DNA from: Streptomyces djakartensis
Lineage (GTDB): Bacteria > Actinomycetota > Actinomycetes > Streptomycetales > Streptomycetaceae
Assembly: GCF_014651075.1 (NCBI RefSeq)
Contig: NZ_BMWE01000004.1
Coordinates: 62,001-126,000 of the forward strand
Length of the DNA: 64,000 bases
Direction: 5' to 3'
This document shows, one piece after another, positions 38,630 to 45,766 of the stretch. The notes beneath the pieces were generated by a model. That model worked only from the letters and a program-made list of their open reading frames with translations. It was not told the DNA's origin and did no database searches. Position 1 is the first letter of the stretch. Each line of letters opens with the position of its first letter. The translations under genes were made by a program, and so were the position numbers.

Positions 38630-39079
38630 ATGATGAGGGACGTGAGTGAGCTCTGGAGCGAGAGTGACGCCGGCGTCCTGCGACTGCCTTCCGGTCGGCT
38701 GGTGCGGGGCCGGGGCCTTTGCCGGCCCCTGGACCCCGCAGCGCCCCTCCCCGCCTACGGTGTCTACCTGCTCGGCCGGCAGCCACCCGAGGCGCCCTGG
38801 GAGTCGGACTGGATCCGCTGGCCCGACTTCCGCCTCCCCGCGGACCGGGCAGCGGCCCGGGTGGCCCTGACAGGGGCATGGGAGCGGGCCGCCGGGGAGC
38901 GAGTGGAGATCGCCTGCGGGGGTGGCCGGGGCCGGACGGGCACGGCCCTGGCCTGCCTGGCGGTGCTGGACGGCGTACCGGCGGAGGAGGCCGTGGCGTA
39001 CGTCCGCGAGCACTACGACCGGCGGGCGGTGGAAACGCCCTGGCAGTCGCGGTACGTGCGCCGGTTCGGCGAGAGGTGA
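38630..39079 (+). CDS. Dual-specificity-like protein tyrosine phosphatase
   Basis: A compact 149-aa phosphatase. The P-loop is CGGGRGRTGT, with nucleophile Cys96 and Arg102 (C-x5-R), and a candidate general acid is Asp66 in RWPDF. The His that normally precedes the catalytic Cys is an Ala (IACGGG). There are no membrane segments. It is divergent from the ABC operon with a 229-base gap. A GTG at 38642 with GAGGG just upstream is an alternative start. The substrate, protein or nucleotide/phosphoinositide, cannot be inferred. Confidence 0.82.
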   Translation: MMRDVSELWSESDAGVLRLPSGRLVRGRGLCRPLDPAAPLPAYGVYLLGRQPPEAPWESDWIRWPDFRLPADRAAARVALTGAWERAAGERVEIACGGGRGRTGTALACLAVLDGVPAEEAVAYVREHYDRRAVETPWQSRYVRRFGER

Positions 39080-39219
39080 GCCGCTCTCTTCCGGCGCGGC
39101 ACCTCATAGCTTGGTGGCGCTGCCGTTGACCGACGGCCGACAGCGGGACGGAGCGCCCGCTCGGCACAGTGGGCGGCATGGAAGGGCCCAAGGGGAGAAA
39201 GCAAGCGAAAGGGATCAGC

Positions 39220-39395
39220 CGGGCGACGTTTTTGGGGTGGTCGTCGGGGTCGTACAGGCTCTCCAGCATGGTCTGGCGCAGGACGGTGCCGTTCAGCTCC
39301 GCCGGGTTGGCACCGGGCCATGGGATGGGCTCGTGGTCGAGCCGCTCAGCCAGCCGCAGGAAGAGGGGGCGTACGTCCGCGGCCTTACGGGCCAC
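39220..39395 (-). pseudogene. Unrecognised coding remnant
   Basis: On the minus strand a GTG at 39395 opens a frame reading MARKAADVRPLFLRLAERLD, then PIPWPGANPAELNGTVL and QTMLESLYDPDDHPKNVARL. Third codon positions are almost all G or C over about 55 codons and then lose that bias, although no stop appears. This looks like a truncated gene, between the phosphatase and the repeat elements. I do not recognise the family. Confidence 0.4.
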
Positions 39396-39470
39396 CCGTT
39401 GCGGGTTCCCGGGCCGGGACGATAGGGGGTTTACCCCCTGCCCCGTTCGCCCTCCAGGGGCGCTGTCGTC

Positions 39471-39607
39471 GGGCCGCCCGCTTCCTTGCCAGTGTCGTGA
39501 TTCCGTGGGCCGAGTAAAGGGCGCTGCGCGTCGGCTTCGCCGATCGGCCTCCGGCCGACCCTTGACTCGGCCCACGGAATCACGGGAGAGAAGCGAGCGG
39601 GCGGCCC
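39471..39607 (+). repeat. 137-nt cruciform-forming element, copy A
   Basis: Nested pairing: an outer stem GGGCCGCCCGCT (39471-39482) with AGCGGGCGGCCC (39596-39607), and a central perfect 19-bp stem GTGATTCCGTGGGCCGAGT (39497-39515) with 39565-39583. Two inner hairpins follow: TCGGC-TTC-GCCGA (39531-39543) and TCGGCC-TCC-GGCCGA (39544-39558). The same layout recurs inverted at 40041-40177 with compensatory changes. It is noncoding apart from a short tail frame ARFLASVVIPWAE. Confidence 0.85.
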
Positions 39608-39723
39608 GGAAAGGCGGGTGGCCAAGGACTGATCGCGGACCTCGGCCCGTCGTGTCGCCGACCGGCGTGGACGGGCGCGGCCGCGCCTCGCATGCACGCC
39701 GGCCGGTCTCGGCGGCTGACGGC
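39608..39723 (+). repeat. Flanking arm of the inverted duplication, copy A side
   Basis: This stretch (for example GCCGACCGGCGTGG, GGCCGGTCTCGGCGGCTGAC) is a diverged inverted copy of about 39930-40040. The duplicated unit is therefore about 250 bases on each side, including the 137-nt element. Confidence 0.65.
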
Positions 39724-39929
39724 CTGTTCCGGGTGGGGCGGGTGCGATGTGGGGCGGAGTGGGGTGTGAGTGGAGCGTTTGGGTCAGGAATGGCCCATGG
39801 ATAGCGGGTTGGAGTGGCCCGATCGCTCCACTCGCGGGCTCATCGGGCGCTGCGGAGAATTTGTATGCCGTCCGCGCTCGTGCTCGTACTCGTTGCGGCA
39901 TTGTGCCAGCGGACCACCACGTGCCGACG
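39724..39929. other. Central spacer of the inverted duplication
   Basis: About 200 bases between the two arms, with no convincing gene. It contains its own inverted repeat, GAGTGGAGCG (39768-39777) and CGCTCCACTC (39824-39833), 46 bases apart, and a slightly lower G+C patch near 39860. No transposase or recombinase frame is seen. Confidence 0.5.
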
Positions 39930-40040
39930 GTCAGCCGCTGAGACCACCCGGCGTGCCGCCGAGGCGCGGGTGCGCCCGCCGATGCCGGTCAGCCACGCAG
40001 GCGACCCAAGCGTCGCCCGGCCTGGGACCCCGCTTTCCCC
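39930..40040 (-). repeat. Flanking arm of the inverted duplication, copy B side
   Basis: The reverse complement (GGTGGTCTCAGCGGCTGACC, GCTGACCGGCATCGGCGGGC) matches the arm at 39608-39723 with scattered substitutions and small gaps. Confidence 0.65.
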
Positions 40041-40177
40041 GGGCCGCTCGCTCGCTTCTCTCCCGTGCCGGAGCGAGCCGAGTCAAGGGTGGCCCGCAGG
40101 GCCATCGCCGAAGGCGACGCGCAGCGCCCTTTACTCGGGTCGTGGAGGCACGACACTGGCAAGGAAGCGGGCGGCCC
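40041..40177 (-). repeat. 137-nt cruciform-forming element, copy B
   Basis: An inverted copy of the element at 39471, exactly the same length. Outer stem: GGGCCGCTCGCT (40041-40052) with AGCGGGCGGCCC (40166-40177). Inner hairpins on the plus strand: TGGCCC-GCA-GGGCCA (40090-40104) and TCGCC-GAA-GGCGA (40105-40117). Both inner stems differ from copy A by paired changes that keep base pairing. Its end supplies the last codons and stop of the DUF397 gene. Confidence 0.85.
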
Positions 40178-40370
40178 CGACCGTACCTATGAACGCCCTC
40201 CAGGCGTCCGGCCCGACCAGGAGTACGGGTCCGCCGTCGGGTGTCAGCTTGCTGTCCCGGACGGGGACCAACCCGGGGGTTCCGTCGGCGACTTCGACGC
40301 AGTTGCCGCCGTCGCCGTTGCTGTGACTGCTCTTTCGCCAGTGGGCGTTGCTCAGGTCGTACTCGCGCAT
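40131..40370 (-). CDS. DUF397 domain protein
   Basis: A 79-aa protein with the DUF397 pattern: WRKSSHSNGDGGNCVEVAD, then VPVRDSKLTPDGGPVLLV and DAWRAFIGTV. Such proteins are partners of XRE/DUF5753 regulators in streptomycetes, as with Scr1/Scr2 or WhiJ-like loci. Its start lies within the 3' end of the regulator gene (19-base overlap). The normal C-terminus is followed by AARFLASVVPPRPE, which is encoded by repeat element B, so the repeat has replaced the original stop region. Whether this affects function is unknown. Confidence 0.88.
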   Translation of the reverse strand: MREYDLSNAHWRKSSHSNGDGGNCVEVADGTPGLVPVRDSKLTPDGGPVLLVGPDAWRAFIGTVGAARFLASVVPPRPE

Positions 40371-41182
40371 CGTCTGAAGTCCTCAGCCGCCGATCGGACC
40401 AGGGCGAGGGACGCCTCCGGCGACAGTGCGGCGCCCCTGAGCAGATCGTAGGCGCGCTCCGCACGCTTCACCATGGCCGGATCATCGACCAACGTCCCTG
40501 AGAACGACGTCTCTGTATAGGCGACCGGCGGCGCGTCCTGGAACTCCATGAGCCGTAGCGAGCCGTTGTTGGCAGGGGCCCCGGCGGAGAACGGAAGCAC
40601 CTGCAACACCACCTTGCGCGCGTCCGCGAGGTCGGCCATGTGGTCGAGAGCCCGGGCCGTGACAGCCGGCCCACCCACCGGTACGCGCAGTACGGTCTCG
40701 TGGACAACGACCCAATACACCAGCCCTGTAGCGCCACCGAGGATCTGGGCGCGTTCCACGCGGGCGGCGACTCTCTCCTCGACGAACTCGTCCGTCGCGA
40801 ATGGATGCGTCGCCAGAGTGAGAGCTCTCGTGTACGCCGGTGTTTGGAGGAGCCCTGGCACCACGGTCGGTTCGAACTCGCAGATCGCCGTAGCCTGCCC
40901 CTCCAGCTCCACAACCCCCGCGAAATACTCCGCATACCGGTTGTCGTCAATCAGCTTCCTGCACAACCGCTCGAAAATACCGCCGGTTTGCAGCACGCCG
41001 TCGATCCGCTGGGCCACATCCAACTGTGGTTTGCGAATGGCCTGTTCGAACTGGCCGATGTAGCCGCCGGAGACGAATACCCGGGAGCCCAGCTCCACCT
41101 GGGTGAGGCCGGTGTCCTCCCTCTGCCGTTTCAGCTCCGTTCCGAAGAACTCCCACGCCGCCTGCCGAGAACCGTTGGCCAT
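40352..41182 (-). CDS. XRE-family regulator with DUF5753 domain
   Basis: A 276-aa regulator. The N-terminal helix-turn-helix (about residues 12-65) contains LKRQREDTGLTQVELGSRV and FVSGGYIGQFEQAIRKP. The DUF5753 part contains EFEPTVVPGLLQTPAYTRAL, VYWVVVHETVLRVPVGG, VLPFSAGAPANNGSLRLMEF and YTETSFSGTLVDDP. It pairs with the downstream DUF397 gene, with which it overlaps. In Streptomyces such pairs influence antibiotic production and development. ATG 41182 is the start that fits the domain; the longer frame is spurious. Confidence 0.92.
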   Translation of the reverse strand: MANGSRQAAWEFFGTELKRQREDTGLTQVELGSRVFVSGGYIGQFEQAIRKPQLDVAQRIDGVLQTGGIFERLCRKLIDDNRYAEYFAGVVELEGQATAICEFEPTVVPGLLQTPAYTRALTLATHPFATDEFVEERVAARVERAQILGGATGLVYWVVVHETVLRVPVGGPAVTARALDHMADLADARKVVLQVLPFSAGAPANNGSLRLMEFQDAPPVAYTETSFSGTLVDDPAMVKRAERAYDLLRGAALSPEASLALVRSAAEDFRRCASTT

Positions 41183-41298
41183 TACCGGACCCCTCTGCGC
41201 TGCCCCGTAGTTGTAGGGCTCCGCCCCCTCCCGAGTGTAGGCGCGGAGCGTCATCGTGGAGACACGAAGAGTAAAACCGGAAGGGGAAGGGGAGCACG

Positions 41299-41505
41299 GT
41301 GGAGGCACGACACTCGGCGCTCTGCGCCGAAGAAGCGGAGGACGTGGTGAAAGAATTGCGGGCCGAACTCGCCAAGGCCGGAGTTGTCCTGCCCTCATTG
41401 GGACTCGACCCGGTAAGTCTTGCGCGGGAAGCGCCCTGCCCGCTCGTGGAATTGGGCCGGTGTTCCGTGGAGACCGCCCGGCGCCTCGCGGCGGCTCTGC
41501 GATGA
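41299..41505 (+). CDS. Small protein of a WhiJ/AbaA-type locus, function unknown
   Basis: A 68-aa protein starting with GTG behind GGGGAAGGGGAG. It is largely helical (EEAEDVVKELRAELAKAGVVLPSLGLDP) with a second helix CSVETARRLAAALR. It is divergent from the XRE regulator and overlaps the next small gene by four bases. Similar short proteins commonly sit beside XRE/DUF397 pairs in streptomycetes. No known fold is recognised. Confidence 0.72.
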   Translation: MEARHSALCAEEAEDVVKELRAELAKAGVVLPSLGLDPVSLAREAPCPLVELGRCSVETARRLAAALR

Positions 41506-41717
41506 GGCTCCCGCTCGGTGCGTACGTCGTGGACATGAGCAGTGGACGCGTCGGGATCGTCATGGGGCATGAGGGGCCCTATGTGCAGTTGAGGCCGCAC
41601 GGGGGTGGCAGGGAGTGGGACGTCGACCCCGGTGCCGTCCGGTACGCCACCCCGGCCGAGCGGCTGCGCGCGGCGACCGCGTATGCCAACGCACGCAGCA
41701 GGGGCGAGGTCCCCTGA
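41502..41717 (+). CDS. Small conserved streptomycete protein, function unknown
   Basis: A 71-aa protein beginning LPLGAYVVDMSSGRVGIVMG, then PYVQLRPHGGGREWDVDPGAVR and a helix PAERLRAATAYANAR. The beta-rich N-terminus resembles a small barrel. Its ATG overlaps the stop of the preceding 68-aa gene (ATGA), so the two are translated together. It probably belongs to the same regulatory locus as the XRE/DUF397 pair. recO follows 26 bases later but is a separate function. Confidence 0.75.
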   Translation: MRLPLGAYVVDMSSGRVGIVMGHEGPYVQLRPHGGGREWDVDPGAVRYATPAERLRAATAYANARSRGEVP

Positions 41718-41743
41718 CGTGACGGCCCTGCGAGAATGGCGCC

Positions 41744-42490
41744 ATGAGTCTGTTCCGCGACGACGGCATCGTGCTGCGCACCCAGAAGCTGGGTGAGGCG
41801 GACCGGATCATCACGCTGCTCACTCGCGGTCACGGTCGGGTACGGGCGGTGGCCCGGGGCGTGCGCCGGACGAAGTCCAAGTTCGGCGCGCGCCTCGAAC
41901 CGTTCTCCCACGTCGACGTCCAGTTCTTCGCGAAGGGGAGCGAGCTCGTCGGGCGCGGGCTGCCGCTGTGCACGCAGAGTGAGACGATCGCGCCCTATGG
42001 TGGCGGGATCGTGAGCGACTACGCCCGGTACACCGCGGGGACCGCGATGCTGGAGACCGCCGAGCGGTTCACCGATCACGAGGGGGAGCCGGCCGTCCAG
42101 CAGTACCTGCTGCTCGTCGGCGGGCTGCGCACCCTCGCCCGGGGTGAGCACGCGCCGCATCTCGTGCTCGACGCGTTCCTGCTGCGGTCCCTCGCCGTCA
42201 ACGGGTACGCACCAAGCTTCAGTGACTGCGCCAAGTGCGGTATGCCGGGACCGAACCGGTTCTTCTCGGTCGCGTCGGGCGGCTCCGTCTGCGTGGACTG
42301 CCGGGTGCCCGGCAGCGTCGTACCCTCGCCGCAGGCCCTGGAACTCCTCGGCGCGCTGCTTACGGGAGACTGGGAGACCGCGGACGCCTGCGAGGCGCGG
42401 TACGTCCGGGAGGGAAGCGGGCTGGTGTCCGCCTATCTGCACTGGCACATGGAGCGCGGGCTGCGCTCCCTGCGCTACGTCGAGAAGTAG
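41744..42490 (+). CDS. recO: DNA repair protein RecO
   Basis: A 248-aa RecO that loads RecA in gap repair together with RecF and RecR. The N-terminal OB fold begins SLFRDDGIVLRTQKLGEADRII. A helical middle follows, then a zinc-binding C-terminus with CAKCG and CVDC (residues about 163-186). The length and motif order are normal. It heads a conserved recO-uppS pair. Confidence 0.94.
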   Translation: MSLFRDDGIVLRTQKLGEADRIITLLTRGHGRVRAVARGVRRTKSKFGARLEPFSHVDVQFFAKGSELVGRGLPLCTQSETIAPYGGGIVSDYARYTAGTAMLETAERFTDHEGEPAVQQYLLLVGGLRTLARGEHAPHLVLDAFLLRSLAVNGYAPSFSDCAKCGMPGPNRFFSVASGGSVCVDCRVPGSVVPSPQALELLGALLTGDWETADACEARYVREGSGLVSAYLHWHMERGLRSLRYVEK

Positions 42491-42556
42491 AGCAGCAGAG
42501 AAGTGCAGAGAGCACAGCTGCACAGAGGCAAGCGAGCACGAGGAGACGAGAGACAC

Positions 42557-43390
42557 ATGGCCGTACGCGGGATCCTGGGGCGGCAGCGCCGGGAGTACAG
42601 GACGCCGGAGCCGCACCCGTCCGGCGCGCGGCCGCCGAAGCTCCCCGCGGAGCTCGTACCGAAGCATGTGGCGATCGTCATGGACGGCAACGGGCGGTGG
42701 GCCAAGGACCGGGGGCTGCCGCGCACCGAGGGCCACAAGGTCGGCGCCGAGCGGGTGCTCGACGTGCTGCAGGGCGCCATCGAGATGGGCGTCGGCGCCA
42801 TCTCCCTGTACGCCTTCTCCACGGAGAACTGGAAGCGGTCGCCGGACGAGGTCCGCTTCCTGATGAACTTCAACCGGGACTTCATCCGCAAGACCCGCGA
42901 CCAGCTCGACGAGCTGGGCATCCGGGTGCGCTGGGTGGGCCGTATGCCCAAGCTGTGGCGCTCGGTCGCCAAGGAGCTCCAGATCGCCCAGGAGCAGACC
43001 AAGGGGAACGACCGGCTCACGCTGTACTTCTGCATGAACTACGGGGGGCGGGCCGAGATCGCCGACGCGGCGCAGGCGCTGGCCGAGGACGTGAAGAGCG
43101 GGAAGCTCGACCCGTCGAAGGTCAACGAGAAGACCTTCGCCAAGTACATGTACTACCCGGACATGCCGGACGTCGACCTGTTCCTGCGTCCCAGCGGCGA
43201 GCAGCGCACCTCCAACTACCTGCTCTGGCAGAGCGCCTACGCGGAGATGGTCTTCCAGGACGTGCTGTGGCCGGACTTCGACCGGCGTGACCTGTGGCGG
43301 GCGTGCCTGGAGTTCGCCTCCCGGGACCGGCGGTTCGGCGGTGCCATCCCGAACGAGGAGCTGCTGGCCATGGAGGGCAAGCAGCAGTAG
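42557..43390 (+). CDS. uppS: Isoprenyl transferase (undecaprenyl/decaprenyl diphosphate synthase)
   Basis: A cis-prenyltransferase of 277 aa that makes the polyprenyl diphosphate carrier for cell-wall synthesis. The catalytic Asp43 is in VMDGNGRWA, followed by [22 protein letters not shown] and [18 protein letters not shown]. The ATG at 42557 follows AGGAG. The longer frame from 42503 adds non-conserved residues. It lies 66 bases after recO. Confidence 0.95.
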   Translation: MAVRGILGRQRREYRTPEPHPSGARPPKLPAELVPKHVAIVMDGNGRWAKDRGLPRTEGHKVGAERVLDVLQGAIEMGVGAISLYAFSTENWKRSPDEVRFLMNFNRDFIRKTRDQLDELGIRVRWVGRMPKLWRSVAKELQIAQEQTKGNDRLTLYFCMNYGGRAEIADAAQALAEDVKSGKLDPSKVNEKTFAKYMYYPDMPDVDLFLRPSGEQRTSNYLLWQSAYAEMVFQDVLWPDFDRRDLWRACLEFASRDRRFGGAIPNEELLAMEGKQQ

Positions 43391-43601
43391 GCCGGGCGTA
43401 GCCGTCGGCCGCGCGTCCGGGTCGCGGTTCGGCGGCCGGCCCGGACGCGGTGGACGGCCACCGTCGGCGGGATCCTCACCGGCGGTGTGCTGGGCACGCT
43501 GCTGCTGGTGCCGCTCGGCACCGGGCGGGCGTTGCTCGTCATCGCGGCGGTCACGCCGGCTCTGCCGCCGCGAGCGGACACCCCCCAGGGCGCCCGGAAC
43601 G
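43391..43601 (+). pseudogene. Possible remnant of a membrane protein
   Basis: The 211-base gap between uppS and zur reads, in one plus-strand frame, WTATVGGILTGGVLGTLLLV then PLGTGRALLVIAAV, resembling one or two membrane helices of an MFS or membrane spermidine-synthase-like protein. No start signal or continuation is seen. It is weakly supported. Confidence 0.25.
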
Positions 43602-44018
43602 TCACTTCGCCGCGGCCGCGCAGTCCGCGCAGGTGCCGAAGATCTCCACCGTGTGGGCCACGTTCACATAGCCGTGCTCGGCGGCGATGGACTCCGCCCA
43701 TTTCTCCACCGCCGGGCCCTCCACCTCGACGGCCTTGCCGCAGCCGCGGCACACCAGGTGGTGGTGATGGTCGTCGGTGGAGCAGCGGCGGTAGACGGAC
43801 TCGCCGTCGGCGGTGCGCAGGACGTCGACCTCGCCGGCGTCGGCGAGGGACTGGAGGGTGCGGTAGACCGTGGTGAGCCCGACCGAGTCGCCCTTGTGCT
43901 TGAGCATGTCGTGCAGTTCCTGCGCGCTGCGGAACTCGTCGACCTCCTGCAGGGCCGCCGCCACAGCGGCCCGCTGCTTGGTGGCGCGGCCCTTCACGGA
44001 CGGTCCAGCGGTCGTCAC
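43602..44018 (-). CDS. zur: Zinc uptake regulator Zur (Fur family)
   Basis: A 138-aa Fur-family repressor. The winged helix includes LTTVYRTLQSLADAGEVDVLR. The metal-binding part has YRRCSTDDHHHHLVCRGCGK (His cluster, Cys90, Cys93) and a terminal CADC (Cys130, Cys133), the structural zinc site. It is the last gene of the znuACB-zur group (58 bases after znuB), and Zur-type boxes lie ahead of znuA. The context makes zinc rather than iron sensing most likely. Confidence 0.93.
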   Translation of the reverse strand: MTTAGPSVKGRATKQRAAVAAALQEVDEFRSAQELHDMLKHKGDSVGLTTVYRTLQSLADAGEVDVLRTADGESVYRRCSTDDHHHHLVCRGCGKAVEVEGPAVEKWAESIAAEHGYVNVAHTVEIFGTCADCAAAAK

Positions 44019-44076
44019 CGTTGCCTCCTCACGTCTGCCTTGCCCGGGCCATTGTGCCAGTCCGGGGTGGGGGCGG

Positions 44077-44979
44077 TCAGACGCCGACTTCGTCGGACGT
44101 CCCCCGGGTGGCCGGAATCGCGCACTCCGCCGGGTCCGTGGTGCCCTGAGCGGCGGACCGGGCGCGGGCGCGGCGGCGGGCCAGCGGGGCCGCGAGCGCC
44201 GTCAGCACGATGAACGCGCCGATGGTCAGCAGCACGATCGTCGCGCCGGGCGGCACGTCCTGGTAGTACGAGGTGACCGTGCCGCCGATGGTCACGCTCA
44301 CGCCGATGGCGACGGCGATCGCGAAGGTGACGGCGAAGCTGCGGCCGATCTGCTGGGCGGCCGCGACCGGCACCACCATCAGCGCGCTGATCAGCAGCAG
44401 GCCCACCACGCGCATCGCCACGGTCACCGTGACGGCCGCGGTGACCGCAGTGAGCAGGTTCAGGGCGCGCACCGGCAGGCCCGTCACCCGGGCGAACTCC
44501 TCGTCCTGGCTGACGGCGAAGAGCTGCCGGCGCAGGCCGAGGGTGACCAGGACGACGAAGGCGGCCAGCACGCAGATCGCCGTGACGTCCGACTCGGACA
44601 CCGTCGACAGGGAGCCGAACAGGTACGACGTGAGGTTGGCGTTGGAGCCGGTCGGCGCGAGGTTGATGAACATCACACCGCCGGCCATGCCGCCGTAGAA
44701 CAGCATCGCGAGGGCGATGTCGCCGCGGGTCCTGCCGTACCAGCGGATCAGCTCCATGAGGACCGCGCCGAGGACGGAGACGAGGGCCGCCATCCACACC
44801 GGGGACCAGGTCAGCAGGAAGCCGAGGCCGACGCCGGTCATCGCGACGTGGCCGATGCCGTCGCCCATCAGGGCCTGGCGGCGCTGGACCAGGTAGATCC
44901 CCACCGAGGGGGCGGTGATGCCGACCAGGACGGCGGCGAGCAGGGCCCGCTGCATGAAGGCGTAGTCGAGGATGTCCAT
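44077..44979 (-). CDS. znuB: Zinc ABC transporter permease ZnuB
   Basis: A 300-aa integral membrane protein of the ABC-3 metal permease family with eight or so segments, beginning MDILDYAFMQRALLAAVLVG and containing GIYLVQRRQALMGDGIGHVAMTGVG-like coupling loop residues. Its ATG shares one base with the znuC stop. A charged C-terminal tail follows the last helix. The operon position identifies zinc as the cargo. Confidence 0.94.
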   Translation of the reverse strand: MDILDYAFMQRALLAAVLVGITAPSVGIYLVQRRQALMGDGIGHVAMTGVGLGFLLTWSPVWMAALVSVLGAVLMELIRWYGRTRGDIALAMLFYGGMAGGVMFINLAPTGSNANLTSYLFGSLSTVSESDVTAICVLAAFVVLVTLGLRRQLFAVSQDEEFARVTGLPVRALNLLTAVTAAVTVTVAMRVVGLLLISALMVVPVAAAQQIGRSFAVTFAIAVAIGVSVTIGGTVTSYYQDVPPGATIVLLTIGAFIVLTALAAPLARRRARARSAAQGTTDPAECAIPATRGTSDEVGV

Positions 44980-45746
44980 CAGCTCAGCAGTCCCGTGCGG
45001 AGGGGTTCTGCGCCCGCGGGTGCGTGCGGGTGCACGTGGTCGTGGCCGGGCAGGGCGTGCTGCCCGACGGCCTTCGGGGGCGGGCCGTCGTGGACGACGC
45101 AGCCGTCGCGCAGGACGACCGCCCGGTCGATGAGCGGCTCCAGGGGGCCCAGTTCGTGCAGCACGAGCAGCACGGTCGTGCCCCGGCCGACCTGCTCCCG
45201 CAGGGTGTGCGCGAGCACCTCCTGGCTGGCCAGGTCGACGCCGGCCATCGGCTCGTCCATGATCAGCAGTTCGGGTTCGGAGGCGAGGGCGCGGGCTATC
45301 AGGACGCGCTGGTGCTGGCCGCCGGAGAGGGCGTCGACCGAGTCCTTGGCCCGGTCCGCCATGCCGACCAGCTCCAGGGCCCGCCGTACGGCCGCGTGGT
45401 CCGCCTTGCGCAGCATGCCGAAGCGGGCCCGCGACAGGCGGCCGGAGGAGACCACCTCGGTCACGGTGGCGGGCACGCCGCCGGCGGCCGTGGTGCGCTG
45501 CGGGACGTAGCCCACCCGGTGCCAGTCGCGGAACCGCCTGCGGTCCGTGCCGAACAGCCGGATCTCGCCGGCGCCGGTCTGCACCTGGCCGATGACGCTG
45601 CGCACGGCCGTCGACTTGCCGGAGCCGTTCGCGCCGAGCAGGGCGACGACCTCGCCGCGCCGCACGGTGAGGTCGATACCGCGCAGGACGGGGCGTGAGC
45701 CCAGGTCAGCGCGGACGCCGCGCAGGGATATGACGGGCTCGGTCAT
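44979..45746 (-). CDS. znuC: Zinc ABC transporter ATP-binding protein ZnuC
   Basis: A 255-aa ATPase with Walker A GANGSGKST, the Q-loop VPQR, the signature LSGGQHQR, Walker B LLIMDEPMAGVD and the switch His in LHE. The C-terminus is histidine-rich (GHDHVHPHA), consistent with zinc handling. It starts 20 bases after znuA and overlaps znuB by one base. Confidence 0.94.
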   Translation of the reverse strand: MTEPVISLRGVRADLGSRPVLRGIDLTVRRGEVVALLGANGSGKSTAVRSVIGQVQTGAGEIRLFGTDRRRFRDWHRVGYVPQRTTAAGGVPATVTEVVSSGRLSRARFGMLRKADHAAVRRALELVGMADRAKDSVDALSGGQHQRVLIARALASEPELLIMDEPMAGVDLASQEVLAHTLREQVGRGTTVLLVLHELGPLEPLIDRAVVLRDGCVVHDGPPPKAVGQHALPGHDHVHPHAPAGAEPLRTGLLS

Positions 45747-45766
45747 GCCGTCCTCCGATGGGTCGA

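Noticed and set aside
39471-40177. CRISPR array
   Set aside because: Only two copies, inverted and 570 bases apart, with no spacers and no cas genes.
39471-40190. Insertion sequence with terminal inverted repeats
   Set aside because: The 200-base spacer has no transposase and the arms are internal cruciforms rather than simple ends.
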